From assembly GCA_946886865.1 (NCBI GenBank), contig CAMPJI010000015.1, positions 1 to 46,279 on the forward strand: a DNA stretch of 46,279 nucleotides, written 5' to 3'. Each line of letters opens with the position of its first letter. Positions within the stretch are counted from its first letter, which is position 1. Positions 34,028 through 45,011 of this stretch are shown in pieces. This DNA is from an uncultured Lysobacterales bacterium. GTDB lineage: Bacteria > Pseudomonadota > Gammaproteobacteria > Xanthomonadales > Xanthomonadaceae. Position numbers and translations under genes: made by a program. The notes under the pieces are model-generated. The model was not told where the DNA came from and searched no databases. It worked only from the letters and a program-made list of their open reading frames with translations.

Positions 34028-34745
34028 GACGCGGCTCCCGTGTCGGTGGCTTCGGGCGTGGCCTGCGGATCCGCTTCAGCGGCAGGCGCCGGAGCGGCGG
34101 CACCGTCGACGGGCGCGGCGTTCGGCTCGGCCAACGGGTCGGTGGCGGCCCCGGTCGGCTGCGGATCGTCCGGGATCCCGTCGCCGTCGCTGTCGACCGG
34201 CGCATTCGGATTGGCCAGCTTCACCTGCAGGCTGAACTGGTACGGCAGGGCCTTGTCATCCCCGGCCGCCTCGATGATCGACAGATCCGGGCTGCTCATC
34301 CAGCCCGAGCCTTCCAGGTTCCGCAGGTAGGTACTGACACGTGCATTGGACTGCGCGCGACCGTCCAGGGTCAGCGTCTGGCTGTCCTGCTTGATCGCGG
34401 TCAGGACCACGCCGTCGGGAATGGTGCGCACCAGCGAGTCGAACAGGTGGACCATCTGCGAACGGTTGGCCTGGAGTTCCTCGATGACTTCCTTGCGGGC
34501 CAGCAGGCGCGACTTCTGCTCGTCGAGCTTCTCGATCTCGGTGATCGCCGCATCGACCTCGGTGATCTGCTGCTCGAGGTAGCCGTTGCGCTCCTTCTGG
34601 CCGTCGATCTGGCCGTTGTGGTAGCTGATGATCAGGAAGGCCAGGGCGATGGCGGCGATGACGCTGACGCCGACCATCTTGATGAAGTCCTGCTGGCGCT
34701 GCTTGCGTCGTTCCACGCGCCAGGGGAGCAGGTTGATCCGTGCCA

Positions 34746-34746
<1 letters not shown>
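34024..34746 (-). CDS. pilN: Type IV pilus inner-membrane protein PilN with acidic C-terminal extension
   Basis: A 240-residue bitopic protein. The N-terminal ARINLLPWR (residues 2-10) is the conserved segment that binds the PilM groove. One membrane helix lies at about 23-42, a coiled coil at about 50-95, and a ferredoxin-like periplasmic domain to about 178. Residues 180-240 form an unusual Ala/Pro/Asp-rich tail containing DSDGDGIPDD (185-194), which looks like a calcium-binding loop of thrombospondin type-3 repeats. Its start overlaps the pilM stop by one base (TGATG). Confidence 0.94.
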
Positions 34747-35855
<1,109 letters not shown>

Positions 35856-35856
35856 T

Positions 35857-35885
35857 TAAATAACGGACTTTTCACAGGCTGGCAA
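35857..35885 (-). promoter_or_regulatory. Predicted pilMNOPQ promoter
   Basis: On the minus strand TTGCCA and TATTTA are separated by 17 bases, 53 bases before the pilM start. Confidence 0.4.
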
Positions 35886-36007
35886 CCACTTCCTTGCGGT
35901 TTTGCCCAGCAACGCGCGTTTCCCCTGCTGCCCGCCCCGTGTCGCCGGAACCTTCACATCCCATCGGGAGGTGCGGCCCCACCGCCGGAGCGCTGGCGCG
36001 GCTCCTC

Positions 36008-36013
36008 TATACT
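36008..36013 (+). promoter_or_regulatory. -10 element (TATACT) upstream of mrcA
   Basis: TATACT lies 37 bases before the mrcA start. The -35 region is GC-rich and does not match. Confidence 0.4.
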
Positions 36014-36049
36014 CCACGGCCACGACACCCGCAATCGGAACCTGCTTCG

Positions 36050-38563
36050 ATGCCCGTTTTCCGCCGCCTGATGCGCTGGGCGCTGTTCGCGCTTGCCGGC
36101 GTGGCGTTCTTCGCCTCGCTCGCCCTCAGCTCGATGTACCTCGTGATGGTCCCGAAGCTGCCGGACGTGGAGGCCCTGCGCAATGTGCAGATGCAGGAGC
36201 CGATGTACGTCTACTCCCGCGACGGGCAACTCATGGCGCTGTTCGGCGAGATGCGCCGGTATCCGGTGAGCATCGACGAGGTGCCCGAGCGGCAGAAGCA
36301 GGCCTTCATCGCCATCGAGGACGCCCGCTTCTACGACCACCACGGCGTCGACTACAAGGGCGTACTGCGCGCGATCTGGCTGCTGGCGACCACCGACGAC
36401 TCGCGCGTCCCGGGCGGCTCCACGATCACCCAGCAGGTCGCGCGGCAGTTCTTCCTCGACTCGGAGTACAGCTACACGCGCAAGCTGCGCGAGATGCTGC
36501 TGGCCATGCGCATGGAGCGCGAGCTGAGCAAGGACGAGATCTTCGAGCTGTACCTCAACAAGAGCTTCTTCGGGAACCGCGCGTACGGTGTGTCCGCCGC
36601 TGCCGAGTTCTATTACGGCAAGCGGCTGGACGAACTCGACCTGGACGAGATGGCCTCGCTGGCGGGCGTTCCGAAGTTCCCGTCCAGCGGCAATCCGCTC
36701 AGCAATCCCGAGCGCGCCAAGGAGCGCCGCGACTACATCCTGCTGCGCATGGCCGAACTGGGCTTCATCTCCGCCGACGAGGCCGCTCGTGCGCAAGCGA
36801 CGCCCATGCACGCCAGCCCGCACGAGCGCCCGACCCAGGTGTACGCGCCCTACGTGGCCGAGATGGTGCGGCAGGAAATGGTGGCCCGTTACGGCGCCGA
36901 GGCGCTCACCGAGGGTTTCCATGTCACCACCACGCTGGACCCCGAACTGCAGGCCGCCGCCAACCGCGCGGTGCGCGACGGGCTGATGACCTACGACGCA
37001 CGGCACGGCTGGCACGGCGTCGAGCAGCAGTTCGAGCTGGCCGAGGGCGAGGATTCCGCGACCGTGGGCCGACGCCTGCGCAACATCCCGACGCAGTCGG
37101 ACATGGAGCCGGCCATCGTGCTGTCCACCGACGGGGCCGAGGCGGTCGTGGCGTTGCGCGACGGTCGCCAGGTCAACCTTGATGCCGATGCGGGTTTCGC
37201 CGGCCGCAGCCCCGGCCGGCTGGTGGAGCGCGGCGACCTGGTCCGCGTGCTGGCAGTGCTGGAGGACGAGGAGGCCGCCAAGGTCGACCTGCGCGAGGGC
37301 GTTGCGGCGGATGCGCCGGTGGCCGCGAAGATCGACCGCTACAAGCTCACCCAGCTGCCCCGCGGCCAGGCGGCCCTGGTGTCGCTGGAGCCGCACGACG
37401 GCGCGCTCCGGGCGTTGTCGGGCGGTTTCAGCTTTGCGGGCAGCAAGTTCAACCGGGCGGTGCAGGCGCGGCGCCAGCCCGGCTCCAGCTTCAAGCCGTT
37501 CGTGTATGCGGCGTCGTTCGAACGCGGTTTCAGTCCGGCTTCCATCGTGCTGGACGCCCCGGTGGTGTTCCGCCAGCGCAACGGCAAGGTGTGGCGGCCG
37601 CAGAACGACTCGGGCAACTTCGCCGGCCCGATGCGGCTGCGCGAGGCGATGGTGCAGTCGCGCAACCTGGTGTCGGTGCGCCTGCTGGATGCGATCGGCG
37701 TGGACTTCGCGCGCAAGTACATCAGCCACTTCGGTTTCGAAGAGGAACACCTGCCGCCCAACCTGTCGATGTCGCTGGGCACCGCGTCGCTGACGCCGAT
37801 GTCGGTCGCGCGGGGTTACTCGGCGTTCGCCAACGGCGGGTTCCGGATCACGCCCTGGTTCATCGACGAGGTGCGTGACCGCAACGGCGCGGTGGTGTTC
37901 AAGGAGAAGCCCGCCACGGCATGCCCGAACTGCGCAATTGGCGCCACGAGCAGCGCCGCGCGGCCGTCCACCGAAGTGGCCGGCTTCAACTTCGGGCCCG
38001 CCGCGGCCGCCGCCGCTCCGCAGGCTGAAGCTTCGCCCGAGCAGCCCGTGGCCAAACCGGCCGCGGACGTGCCGCTGGCACCGCGTGCGATCGACGGCCG
38101 CATCGCCTACCAGGTGGTGTCGATGCTGCGCGACGTGGTCCAGCGGGGTACCGGCACCGCCGCGAAGGTGCTGGAACGCGAGGACGTGGGCGGCAAGACC
38201 GGCTCGACCAACGATTACCGCGACGCGTGGTTCTCCGGCGTGGGCGGGCCGTTCGTCACCACCGTCTGGGTGGGGCGCGACGACTTCCAGTCGCTGGGGT
38301 ACCGCGAGTACGGCGGCCGTGCCGCGCTGCCGATCTGGATCGACTACATGCGCGTGGCGCTGGAGGACCAGCCGCTGGCGGCGCATGAGCCGCCGCAGGG
38401 CATGGTGCGGGTGTCGGTGGCGCCCAACGGCAGCCTGCTGCCAGAAGGCAGCGGCGGCGTGCAGGAATGGGTGAAGGCCGAAGACCTCGATCGCATGCAG
38501 AGCTACAGCGACTACGGCATGGACGACGCGGTCCCCGCCGAGGAGTCGTTCGACATCTTCTGA
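36050..38563 (+). CDS. mrcA: Penicillin-binding protein 1A (bifunctional class A PBP)
   Basis: An 837-residue peptidoglycan synthase with one N-terminal membrane helix (about residues 9-30), a GT51 glycosyltransferase domain ([43 protein letters not shown]), an OB-like linker domain, and a transpeptidase domain with Ser479-x-x-Lys482 (PGSSFK), SRN, and Lys716-Thr-Gly (GGKTGSTND). Between SRN and KTG is a low-complexity Ala/Pro/Glu insertion of about 60 residues holding a CPNC motif (Cys625, Cys628). The start is [12 protein letters not shown] at 36050; upstream in-frame sequence is not conserved and the ribosome binding site is weak. It is divergent from pilM, the arrangement found in many gammaproteobacteria. 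Confidence 0.95.
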   Translation: MPVFRRLMRWALFALAGVAFFASLALSSMYLVMVPKLPDVEALRNVQMQEPMYVYSRDGQLMALFGEMRRYPVSIDEVPERQKQAFIAIEDARFYDHHGVDYKGVLRAIWLLATTDDSRVPGGSTITQQVARQFFLDSEYSYTRKLREMLLAMRMERELSKDEIFELYLNKSFFGNRAYGVSAAAEFYYGKRLDELDLDEMASLAGVPKFPSSGNPLSNPERAKERRDYILLRMAELGFISADEAARAQATPMHASPHERPTQVYAPYVAEMVRQEMVARYGAEALTEGFHVTTTLDPELQAAANRAVRDGLMTYDARHGWHGVEQQFELAEGEDSATVGRRLRNIPTQSDMEPAIVLSTDGAEAVVALRDGRQVNLDADAGFAGRSPGRLVERGDLVRVLAVLEDEEAAKVDLREGVAADAPVAAKIDRYKLTQLPRGQAALVSLEPHDGALRALSGGFSFAGSKFNRAVQARRQPGSSFKPFVYAASFERGFSPASIVLDAPVVFRQRNGKVWRPQNDSGNFAGPMRLREAMVQSRNLVSVRLLDAIGVDFARKYISHFGFEEEHLPPNLSMSLGTASLTPMSVARGYSAFANGGFRITPWFIDEVRDRNGAVVFKEKPATACPNCAIGATSSAARPSTEVAGFNFGPAAAAAAPQAEASPEQPVAKPAADVPLAPRAIDGRIAYQVVSMLRDVVQRGTGTAAKVLEREDVGGKTGSTNDYRDAWFSGVGGPFVTTVWVGRDDFQSLGYREYGGRAALPIWIDYMRVALEDQPLAAHEPPQGMVRVSVAPNGSLLPEGSGGVQEWVKAEDLDRMQSYSDYGMDDAVPAEESFDIF

Positions 38564-38678
38564 CGGCCCGGCCGCGTCAGCGGCCGCGCGGTCACCGGCA
38601 CGTGCTAGCGTGCGCGTGCCGGCCCCGCCGGCCGTGGCCGGATCTCCGGCCAGCGCGTCCGCCGAGGAGGCCGTCGCC

Positions 38679-39341
38679 ATGCGCCCCGCCCGACAGCACG
38701 CCCACCTGCACGCCCAGACCCGCACCCGCGAGCGCCGCCACCGCCTGGCGCACGAAGCCGCCCGGCTGATGGCCGAAGGCGGCGTGCGCGACTACCACCA
38801 GGCCAAGCTCAAGGCCGCCGAGCGTCTGGGCATCACCGACGACGCGTCCCTGCCGCGCAACCGCGAAATCGAGGAGGCGCTGCGCGAGTACCAGCGCCTG
38901 TTCCAGCCCGACGCGAATGACGCGTTGTCCGAGCGTCGCCACGCGGCGGTGCGGGCCATGGAGTTCTTCGCGCCATTCGATCCGCGCCTGGTCGGACCGG
39001 TGCTGGACGGCACCGCCGACGCGCGCAGCGCCGTCAGCCTGCACCTGCATGCCGACGACCCCGACGCGGTGCCCCGCTACCTGGACCAGCACGGCATTCC
39101 GACCGAACCGCGCAGCCGGCGGCTGCGCCTGGACCGCGACCGAAGCGACGACTTCCCGGTGTGGGTGTTCAGTGCCGACGACGTCGGTTTCGACATCACC
39201 GTCCTGCCGCACAACGTGCTGCGGCAGGCCCCGCTGTCGAACGTCGACGAGAAGCCGATGCCACGCGCCTCACTGGCACAAGTGCGACAACTCCTGGCGG
39301 AGGACGAAATCGGCGGATACGAGCGCGACAGCCTGCGCTGA
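38679..39341 (+). CDS. Conserved hypothetical protein
   Basis: A 220-residue soluble protein without signal peptide or membrane segment. I recognise the pattern of a conserved proteobacterial hypothetical family: an Arg/His-rich helical N terminus (EAARLMAEGGVRDYHQAKLKAA), LPRNREIEEALREYQRLF, then FDPRLVGPVLDGTADARSAVSLHLHADD, which resembles the nucleotidyltransferase-fold GxxxxGTA...DxH/D arrangement, and a C-terminal LTVLP-type strand with LRQAPLS. Homologues are sometimes labelled UDP-N-acetylmuramate-alanine ligase, which the sequence does not support. The start at 38679 follows GAGGAGG. It lies 115 bases after mrcA on the same strand and faces gltA. Confidence 0.75.
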   Translation: MRPARQHAHLHAQTRTRERRHRLAHEAARLMAEGGVRDYHQAKLKAAERLGITDDASLPRNREIEEALREYQRLFQPDANDALSERRHAAVRAMEFFAPFDPRLVGPVLDGTADARSAVSLHLHADDPDAVPRYLDQHGIPTEPRSRRLRLDRDRSDDFPVWVFSADDVGFDITVLPHNVLRQAPLSNVDEKPMPRASLAQVRQLLAEDEIGGYERDSLR

Positions 39342-39353
39342 GGCTCGCGGCGA

Positions 39354-39390
39354 GAAAAAAAAAACGCCCCGCGAATGCGGGGGTTTTCTT
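39354..39390. terminator. Bidirectional terminator between the hypothetical gene and gltA
   Basis: A run of A's, the stem CCCCGC with GCGGGG around GAAT, then TTTTCTT. It lies between convergent genes. Confidence 0.8.
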
Positions 39391-39415
39391 GGAGCTGGTT
39401 CGAGCGGACGGCGCC

Positions 39416-40717
39416 TCAGCGCTTGCCCATCGCGACGTAGTCGCGCTGTGCCGAGCCGGTGTAGATCTGGCGCGGCCGGCCGATCTTGTTCTCCGGGTCG
39501 TTCTGCTGCTCCAGCCAGTGCGACACCCAGCCGGCGGTGCGGGCGATGGCGAACATCACGGTGAACATCTCCACCGGAATGCCGAGCGCCTTGTAGATGA
39601 TGCCGCTGTAGAAGTCGACATTCGGGTACAGCTTGCGCTGCACGAAGTAGTCGTCCTTCAGCGCGGCCTCCTCCAGCTTCATCGCGACGTCCAGCAGCGG
39701 GTCGTTGACGCCCAGCTGGCCCAGCACGTCGTGGGTCATCTTGCGCACCAGCGCCGCACGCGGGTCGTAGTTCTTGTAGACGCGGTGGCCGAAGCCCATC
39801 AGGCGGAAGCCCGACTCCTTGTCCTTGGCCTTCTCGACCGCGGACTTGACGTTTTCCGGACGGCCGATCTCTTCGAGCATCTTGAGGACGGCTTCGTTGG
39901 CGCCGCCGTGCGCAGGCCCCCACAGCGCCGCGACGCCGGAAGCGACGCTCACGTAGGGATTGGCACCGGTGGAACCGACCAGGCGCACCGTCGAGGTCGA
40001 AGCGTTCTGCTCGTGGTCGGCGTGCAGGATGAAGAGCAGGTCCATCGCCTTGGCGGCGACCGGATCGAGTTCCAGCGGCTCGCTGGGCACCTCGTACATC
40101 ATGTGCAGGAAGCGCGTGGTGTAGTCGAGGTTGTTGCGCGGGTAGCGCAGCGGCCAGCCGATGGAATGGCGGTAGCAGGCGGCCGCCACGGTCGGGACCT
40201 TGGCGATCAGGCGGATCGCCGCGAGGCGACGCTGCTCCGGATCCTCAAGGTCGAGGTCGTTGTGATAGAAGCTCGCCATCGAGCCCAGCATGCCGACCAG
40301 CATCGCCATCGGGTGGGCGTCGTGGCGGAAGCCGCCGAGGAAGCTCTTGAAGGCCTCGTGCATCATCGTGTGATGCGTGACCTCGTGCTCGAACGCCGAG
40401 AACTCGTCCTTGCCCGGCAGTTCGCCGTTCATCAGCAGGTACGCGACTTCCAGGAAGCTGGAGTGCTCGGCCAGCTGCTCGATCGGGTAACCGCGGTACA
40501 GCAGCACACCCTCTTCGCCGTCGATGTAGGTGATCGCCGATTTGCAGCTGGCGGTCGCGGTGAAGCCGGGGTCGTAGGTGAAACAGCCGGTTTCCTTCGG
40601 CAGCTTCGCGATGTCGATGCACGGCGCGCCCAGCGTGGGGTGCTGCACGGGCAGGACGACAGTCTTGTCGCCGGCGGCAAGGGTGGCCTGGGACAGGCCA
40701 GACTTGGAATCGGACAC
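39416..40717 (-). CDS. gltA: Citrate synthase, type II
   Basis: A 433-residue citrate synthase joining acetyl-CoA and oxaloacetate at the entry of the TCA cycle. The large-subunit Gram-negative type is shown by the N-terminal beta-rich part ([21 protein letters not shown]) and the conserved active-site segments: [30 protein letters not shown] and [14 protein letters not shown], which hold the catalytic histidines, plus [12 protein letters not shown] and RQIYTG near the C terminus. This type is usually inhibited by NADH. The start is a GTG at 40717 after GAGGAG; an open frame continues upstream without similarity. Confidence 0.96.
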   Translation of the reverse strand: MSDSKSGLSQATLAAGDKTVVLPVQHPTLGAPCIDIAKLPKETGCFTYDPGFTATASCKSAITYIDGEEGVLLYRGYPIEQLAEHSSFLEVAYLLMNGELPGKDEFSAFEHEVTHHTMMHEAFKSFLGGFRHDAHPMAMLVGMLGSMASFYHNDLDLEDPEQRRLAAIRLIAKVPTVAAACYRHSIGWPLRYPRNNLDYTTRFLHMMYEVPSEPLELDPVAAKAMDLLFILHADHEQNASTSTVRLVGSTGANPYVSVASGVAALWGPAHGGANEAVLKMLEEIGRPENVKSAVEKAKDKESGFRLMGFGHRVYKNYDPRAALVRKMTHDVLGQLGVNDPLLDVAMKLEEAALKDDYFVQRKLYPNVDFYSGIIYKALGIPVEMFTVMFAIARTAGWVSHWLEQQNDPENKIGRPRQIYTGSAQRDYVAMGKR

Positions 40718-40808
40718 GGAACACTCCTCATGTCTGCGGGCAGCGGCACGGGGCCGGCGCACGGAGGGGGACAGGGAATCGGCTCGCCAAGGCGAACCGT
40801 GACCGCGA

Positions 40809-40817
40809 ATTATCGCA
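40809..40817 (-). promoter_or_regulatory. Extended -10 promoter element upstream of gltA
   Basis: TGCGATAAT on the minus strand, an extended -10 (TGn before GATAAT), 92 bases before the gltA GTG. No good -35 is visible, as is common with extended -10 promoters. Confidence 0.45.
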
Positions 40818-40971
40818 TACCGGCCGCGGTCGATACCCAGGCGCATTGAGTCGACCGGATGGGGGAAGCAAGCGCGGGCCGCGCATCGCACCCCGCCTGC
40901 TGCAACGCGACCCACGCCGCAGCGACACCGCTCCCGTCAGGCGCGGCGGGACGGATCGACCAGAAACGAAA

Positions 40972-40995
40972 AACGGCTGCCCGGGGGCAGCCGTT
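40972..40995 (-). terminator. Intrinsic terminator after rpmE2
   Basis: An 11-bp perfect stem (AACGGCTGCCC with GGGCAGCCGTT), flanked by A's on the plus strand that give a T-run on the minus strand. Confidence 0.85.
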
Positions 40996-41014
40996 CTCGC
41001 GACGCGGGACGCGC

Positions 41015-41257
41015 TTACTTGGCGTAGCGCTTGCGGAACTTGTCCACGCGGCCGCCGGTATCCATGATCTTGTGCTTGCCCGTATAGAACGGGTGCGACG
41101 CCGACGAGATGTCGACCTTGATCAGCGGGTACTCGTTGCCGTCGTCCAGCTTGACGGTCTCCTTGCTGGAGAGGGTCGAGCGGGTCAGGATCTGGAAATC
41201 CGTGGTCACGTCCTGGAAGACGACGTCACGGTATTCAGGATGGATGCCGGCCTTCAT
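41015..41257 (-). CDS. rpmE2: 50S ribosomal protein L31 type B
   Basis: An 80-residue ribosomal protein of the large subunit. [43 protein letters not shown] match the L31 type B family. There is no cysteine at all, so this is the zinc-independent form that can replace zinc-binding L31. The start at 41257 is chosen; four extra upstream codons are open but not conserved. A TTGCGC-18-TATACT promoter is just upstream, with no visible Zur box. It is monocistronic between two terminator-like regions. Confidence 0.95.
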   Translation of the reverse strand: MKAGIHPEYRDVVFQDVTTDFQILTRSTLSSKETVKLDDGNEYPLIKVDISSASHPFYTGKHKIMDTGGRVDKFRKRYAK

Positions 41258-41291
41258 GGCACTCACCAATCGTATGCGGGGAAAGTCGGGC

Positions 41292-41321
41292 AGTATAGCG
41301 GCCGACCTGCCCCCTGCGCAA
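41292..41321 (-). promoter_or_regulatory. Predicted rpmE2 promoter
   Basis: On the minus strand TTGCGC and TATACT are 18 bases apart, 35 bases before the rpmE2 start. Confidence 0.5.
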
Positions 41322-41338
41322 GCGCCGTGTGCATCGGG

Positions 41339-42289
41339 CTAAACCGCCGCCAAGGCCGCCCGCACGCGCTGCTCGAACGCGGCCTGGTCGTAGCGCAGCA
41401 CCAGCCGTGCGGTGTCGGCCTGCCCGCCCTGGCGCAGCCAGTCCACCACCGTGGCGCCCCGGGTGTGGCGCCCTTCGAGTTCGACGGCCACCGGCCGCGT
41501 CTCGTGCTCTACCACGCCTTCGGGCGCGAGCGCGCATGCCATCGCGAGGGCATCAGCCGAGTGCCACCGGTCGCCCCGGCGATCGGCCGACCACTCGCGG
41601 GTCTGGCGCGAGATCGCTTCGTAGAACGTGGCCCGCGCGGTGCCAACCTGCAGCCAGTGAACCACCTGGTCGTGCGGCAGGCCGTGGGCGAGCGTGGCCT
41701 CCCAATCGACCAGGTCGAACCCGCCGGCGGCGCCGAACGCTTCGAACACGATGTGCGCGGCCTCGGGGTCGAACGCGATGTTGAACTCGGCGGCGGCCGT
41801 GATGTTGCCGTGCGCGGTCAAGGCGCCGCCCATCACCACCAGCCGGTCCACCCGTTGCGGCAGCGAGGGGTCGAGCTTCAACGCCAACGCGACATTGGTC
41901 AGCGGGCCCAACGCGACCAGCAGCAGGCGGCCGGCGTGGGCGTGCGACAGGCGCAGGATCGCCAGCGCGGCGTGCTCGTCCTCGGCCCGGCGCGTGGCGG
42001 TGGTGTAGGCCGTGTCGCCGAAGCCGTCCTGACCGTGCACGTACGCGGCGTCGCGCGCCGGGTGCAACAGCGGGGCATCACAGCCGGCGAACACGGGGAC
42101 ATCGACATCCGCAACCTCGCACAGCTTCAGCGCGTTGCCGACCGTATGCGAGAGGCCCACATTACCGGCGGCGATGGTCAGGCCCACCACGTCGTGGCGC
42201 GCGTCGGCGAAGGCCATCAGCAGGGCGAGCGCATCGTCCACGCCCGGGTCGGTGTCGATCAGCAGCGGAATCTTCTGGGACTGGGTCAT
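41339..42289 (-). CDS. Inosine-uridine-preferring nucleoside hydrolase family protein
   Basis: A 316-residue enzyme that splits the N-glycosidic bond of ribonucleosides to ribose and free base. The N-terminal calcium-binding cluster LLIDTDPGVDDALAL (about residues 9-23) is exact for the family. LVALGPLTNVALAL, VVMGGALTAHGNITAAAEFNIAFDPEAA and the C-terminal His-Asp pair in RWHSADALAMA complete the active site. Base preference cannot be told. It is on the minus strand 43 bases after recG and 81 bases before rpmE2. Confidence 0.92.
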   Translation of the reverse strand: MTQSQKIPLLIDTDPGVDDALALLMAFADARHDVVGLTIAAGNVGLSHTVGNALKLCEVADVDVPVFAGCDAPLLHPARDAAYVHGQDGFGDTAYTTATRRAEDEHAALAILRLSHAHAGRLLLVALGPLTNVALALKLDPSLPQRVDRLVVMGGALTAHGNITAAAEFNIAFDPEAAHIVFEAFGAAGGFDLVDWEATLAHGLPHDQVVHWLQVGTARATFYEAISRQTREWSADRRGDRWHSADALAMACALAPEGVVEHETRPVAVELEGRHTRGATVVDWLRQGGQADTARLVLRYDQAAFEQRVRAALAAV

Positions 42290-42332
42290 GGCCCCATTAT
42301 GCCGGCGCGGTCGGGCTCAGGCGCTGGCGGGC

Positions 42333-44492
42333 TCAGGCACTGGCATAGCGCGACGCCCCGCCCACCCAGCGCGCGACGATGCGTTCGGCGATGTCGGGAT
42401 GTTCCGCCAGCAGGCGTTCCGCCAAGCCGTGCACCTGCGGCAGCAGGTCCGCATCGCGCACCAGGTCGGCGACGCGAAAGCCGGCCAGACCGGTCTGGCG
42501 CGTTCCCAGCAGTTCGCCCGGGCCGCGCAGCTCGAGATCCTTTTCGGCGATGACAAAGCCGTCGCCGGTCTCGCGCATCGTCTCCAGCCGGGCGCGGGCA
42601 GTGGCCGACAGGGGCGACTGGTAGACCAGCACGCATGTGGACGCCTCGCGACCGCGCCCCACCCGGCCTCGCAACTGGTGCAGCTGCGCGAGGCCCAGGC
42701 GCTCTGCATTTTCGATGACCATCAGCGATGCATTGGGCACGTCGACGCCGACCTCGATCACGGTGGTGGCGACCAGCAGGTCGATCTCGCCGCGCTTGAA
42801 CGCCGCCATGGTCGACTGTTTATCGGCCGGCTTCATGCGCCCGTGCACCAGCCCGACCCGCACCTCCGGCAGCGCCGCGCCGAGCTCCTCGAACGTGGTC
42901 TGCGCCGCCTGTGCGACGACCTCGTCGCTGTCGTCGATCAGGGTGCACACCCAGTACGCCTGCCGCCCCTCGGCACAGGCCTGCCGGATGCGCTCGACGA
43001 GCTCCGGTCGCCGCCCGGCGTTGAGCACCACCGTGTGCACCGGCGTGCGCCCGGGCGGCAACTCGTCGATGGCCGACACGTCCAGATCCGCATAGGCCGA
43101 CATCGCCAGCGTGCGCGGGATCGGGGTGGCGGTCATCACCAGCTGGTGTGGCACGACGGCGTCGCCCGGCACCCCGCCCTCACCTGCGGCCCGCCCCGAG
43201 GCGCCCTTGTCGCGCAGCGCGAGCCGCTGGTGCACGCCGAAGCGGTGCTGCTCGTCGACGATGGCCAACGCCAGGTCGTGGAAGGCCACGCCCTCCTGCA
43301 TGAGTGCATGCGTGCCGACCACCACCTGCGCCTCGCCGGAGGCCACGGCATCCAGCGCCTGCCGGCGCGCGCGACCGGTGACCTTGCCGGCCAGCCAAGC
43401 CAGGCGGATCCCGAGCGGTTCGAGCCAGCCGCGCAGGTTGGCCAGGTGCTGCTCGGCCAGCAGTTCGGTGGGCGCCATCAACGCCGCCTGCCGCCCCGAG
43501 GCGACCGCCAGCATCGCCGCGAGCGCGGCCACCACCGTCTTGCCGCTGCCGACGTCGCCCTGCACCAGGCGCAGCATGGGCGTGGGGCGGCCCACATCCT
43601 CGGCGATCTGTTCGAACACGCGCTGCTGCGCACCGGTCAGCGGGAAGGGCAAGGCGTCGCGCAGGCGGTGCGCCAGCTCGAAACGGTCCAACGCCGGCGC
43701 GGCATGCGCCTGCTGGACGATGCGCTGGCGCCTCAAACTGAGGTGGTGTGCCAGCAGCTCCTCCAGGGCCAACCGCCGCTGCGCGGGGTGCAGACCGGCC
43801 AACAGCGCGGCCACATCCTGGTCACGGCCCGGGCGGTGCACCGCCAGCAGCGCCTCGCGCAGCGATGGTAGCCGCAGGGCGGTACGCAGCGCGGGCGGGA
43901 GCAGTTCAAGCGCCGCGTCGTCGGGCAGGCGGTCCAGGGCCAGGCCGATCAGCCGCCGCAGGGTCGCCGGCCCGATGCCTTCGATTGCCGCGTACACGGG
44001 ATCCAGTGCATCACCGAGCCCGTCCGCATCCTCGTCGGCCATGACGCGGTAGCTGGGGTGGACGATCTCCAGCCCGTTCTGCCCCGGACGCGCCGTGCCA
44101 TAGCAGCGCACGCGCGTGCCCGGCTGGAACTGCGCGACCTGCGCGGCGCGGAAGTGGAAAAAGCGCAGCACCAGCGTGGCGCGGGAGCCATCGTCCAGGG
44201 CCACGCGCAGCACCGGGCGGTAGCGGAAGCCGCGTTCGACCGCCTCGACGCGGCCTTCGACCTGCGCCGCCATGCCGGGTTGCAGGTCGGCGATGCGGGT
44301 GAGCCGGGTGCGGTCCTCGTACTGGCGCGGCAGTTGCAGCCAGAGGTCCTGCAGGCAATGCAGGCCCCGGGCCGCCAGCTTCTCCGCCACCCGCGGACCG
44401 CACCCGGGCAGCACCGTCAGCGGTGCGTCGCCGATGGCGGCCAGGGCCGGGGTGGGACGGGCGATACGGGGCACCGGCCGCGCCTCAGGCAA
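42333..44492 (-). CDS. recG: ATP-dependent DNA helicase RecG
   Basis: A 719-residue superfamily 2 helicase that reverses stalled forks and branch-migrates Holliday junctions. An N-terminal wedge (OB-fold) domain covers about residues 60-200. The helicase core shows Walker A GDVGSGKT, the DEQH box (AIVDEQHRFGVHQRL), motif III MTATPIPRTL, and the C-terminal RGRVGRG and LELRGPGELLGTRQTG typical of RecG. The open frame begins at TTG 44492, and no in-frame ATG gives the conserved N terminus; a GTG at 44474 is possible. No good ribosome binding site is seen, so the start is uncertain. spoT, ridA and recG on one strand form a known xanthomonad order. Confidence 0.95.
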   Translation of the reverse strand: MPEARPVPRIARPTPALAAIGDAPLTVLPGCGPRVAEKLAARGLHCLQDLWLQLPRQYEDRTRLTRIADLQPGMAAQVEGRVEAVERGFRYRPVLRVALDDGSRATLVLRFFHFRAAQVAQFQPGTRVRCYGTARPGQNGLEIVHPSYRVMADEDADGLGDALDPVYAAIEGIGPATLRRLIGLALDRLPDDAALELLPPALRTALRLPSLREALLAVHRPGRDQDVAALLAGLHPAQRRLALEELLAHHLSLRRQRIVQQAHAAPALDRFELAHRLRDALPFPLTGAQQRVFEQIAEDVGRPTPMLRLVQGDVGSGKTVVAALAAMLAVASGRQAALMAPTELLAEQHLANLRGWLEPLGIRLAWLAGKVTGRARRQALDAVASGEAQVVVGTHALMQEGVAFHDLALAIVDEQHRFGVHQRLALRDKGASGRAAGEGGVPGDAVVPHQLVMTATPIPRTLAMSAYADLDVSAIDELPPGRTPVHTVVLNAGRRPELVERIRQACAEGRQAYWVCTLIDDSDEVVAQAAQTTFEELGAALPEVRVGLVHGRMKPADKQSTMAAFKRGEIDLLVATTVIEVGVDVPNASLMVIENAERLGLAQLHQLRGRVGRGREASTCVLVYQSPLSATARARLETMRETGDGFVIAEKDLELRGPGELLGTRQTGLAGFRVADLVRDADLLPQVHGLAERLLAEHPDIAERIVARWVGGASRYASA

Positions 44493-44530
44493 CGCGCGTC
44501 ATGCGGGACCGCCCTGCACCGCGCACGGCC

Positions 44531-44914
44531 TCATTCCAGGACGAGCACCGCATCGACTTCGAATGCGGCCGCCTTCGGCAGCGCGGACACCTGGATGGTC
44601 GAGCGGGCCGGGTACGGCGTGCCGAAATACTCGGCCATCACCGCATTGACCGCCGCGAAATCCGCCAGGTCGGTCACGTACAGGCCCAGCCGCGCAACCT
44701 GATCGAGCGAGCCACCCGCCGCCTCGCACACCGCGCGCAGGTTGTCGAACGCACGGCGGACCTGGACCTGGATGTCGCCGGCCACGAGTTCGCCGGTGGC
44801 CGGATCGAGCGGGATCTGGCCCGAGAGATAGACGGTGTTGCCGGCACGCACGGCCTGCGAGTACGGGCCGATCGCGGCCGGGGCCCGATCGGTGTGGATG
44901 GCGGTGCGGGGCAT
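44531..44914 (-). CDS. ridA: RidA family enamine/imine deaminase
   Basis: A 127-residue protein of the YjgF/YER057c/UK114 family. RidA trimers hydrolyse reactive 2-aminoacrylate and related imines made by PLP enzymes. The N-terminal APAAIGPYSQAV, YLSGQIPLDPATGEL and the C-terminal PARSTIQVSALPKAAAFEVDAV, with the conserved substrate-binding Arg at about 105, are intact. Length is exactly usual. It lies between spoT and recG on the same strand. Confidence 0.95.
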   Translation of the reverse strand: MPRTAIHTDRAPAAIGPYSQAVRAGNTVYLSGQIPLDPATGELVAGDIQVQVRRAFDNLRAVCEAAGGSLDQVARLGLYVTDLADFAAVNAVMAEYFGTPYPARSTIQVSALPKAAAFEVDAVLVLE

Positions 44915-45011
44915 GCGGTCTCCGGCGTCGGGGTGGCACGCCAGTGTAGCGAAGCCCGGGGCCTGCCCGGGGTCGGGAATTGCCGCGCGACGGCGTCGGT
45001 GCGTGCGCCGG

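Noticed and set aside
41258..41338. A Zur box in front of rpmE2, as is often found with zinc-free L31.
   Set aside because: No AT-rich palindrome of that type is present; only a plain promoter is visible.
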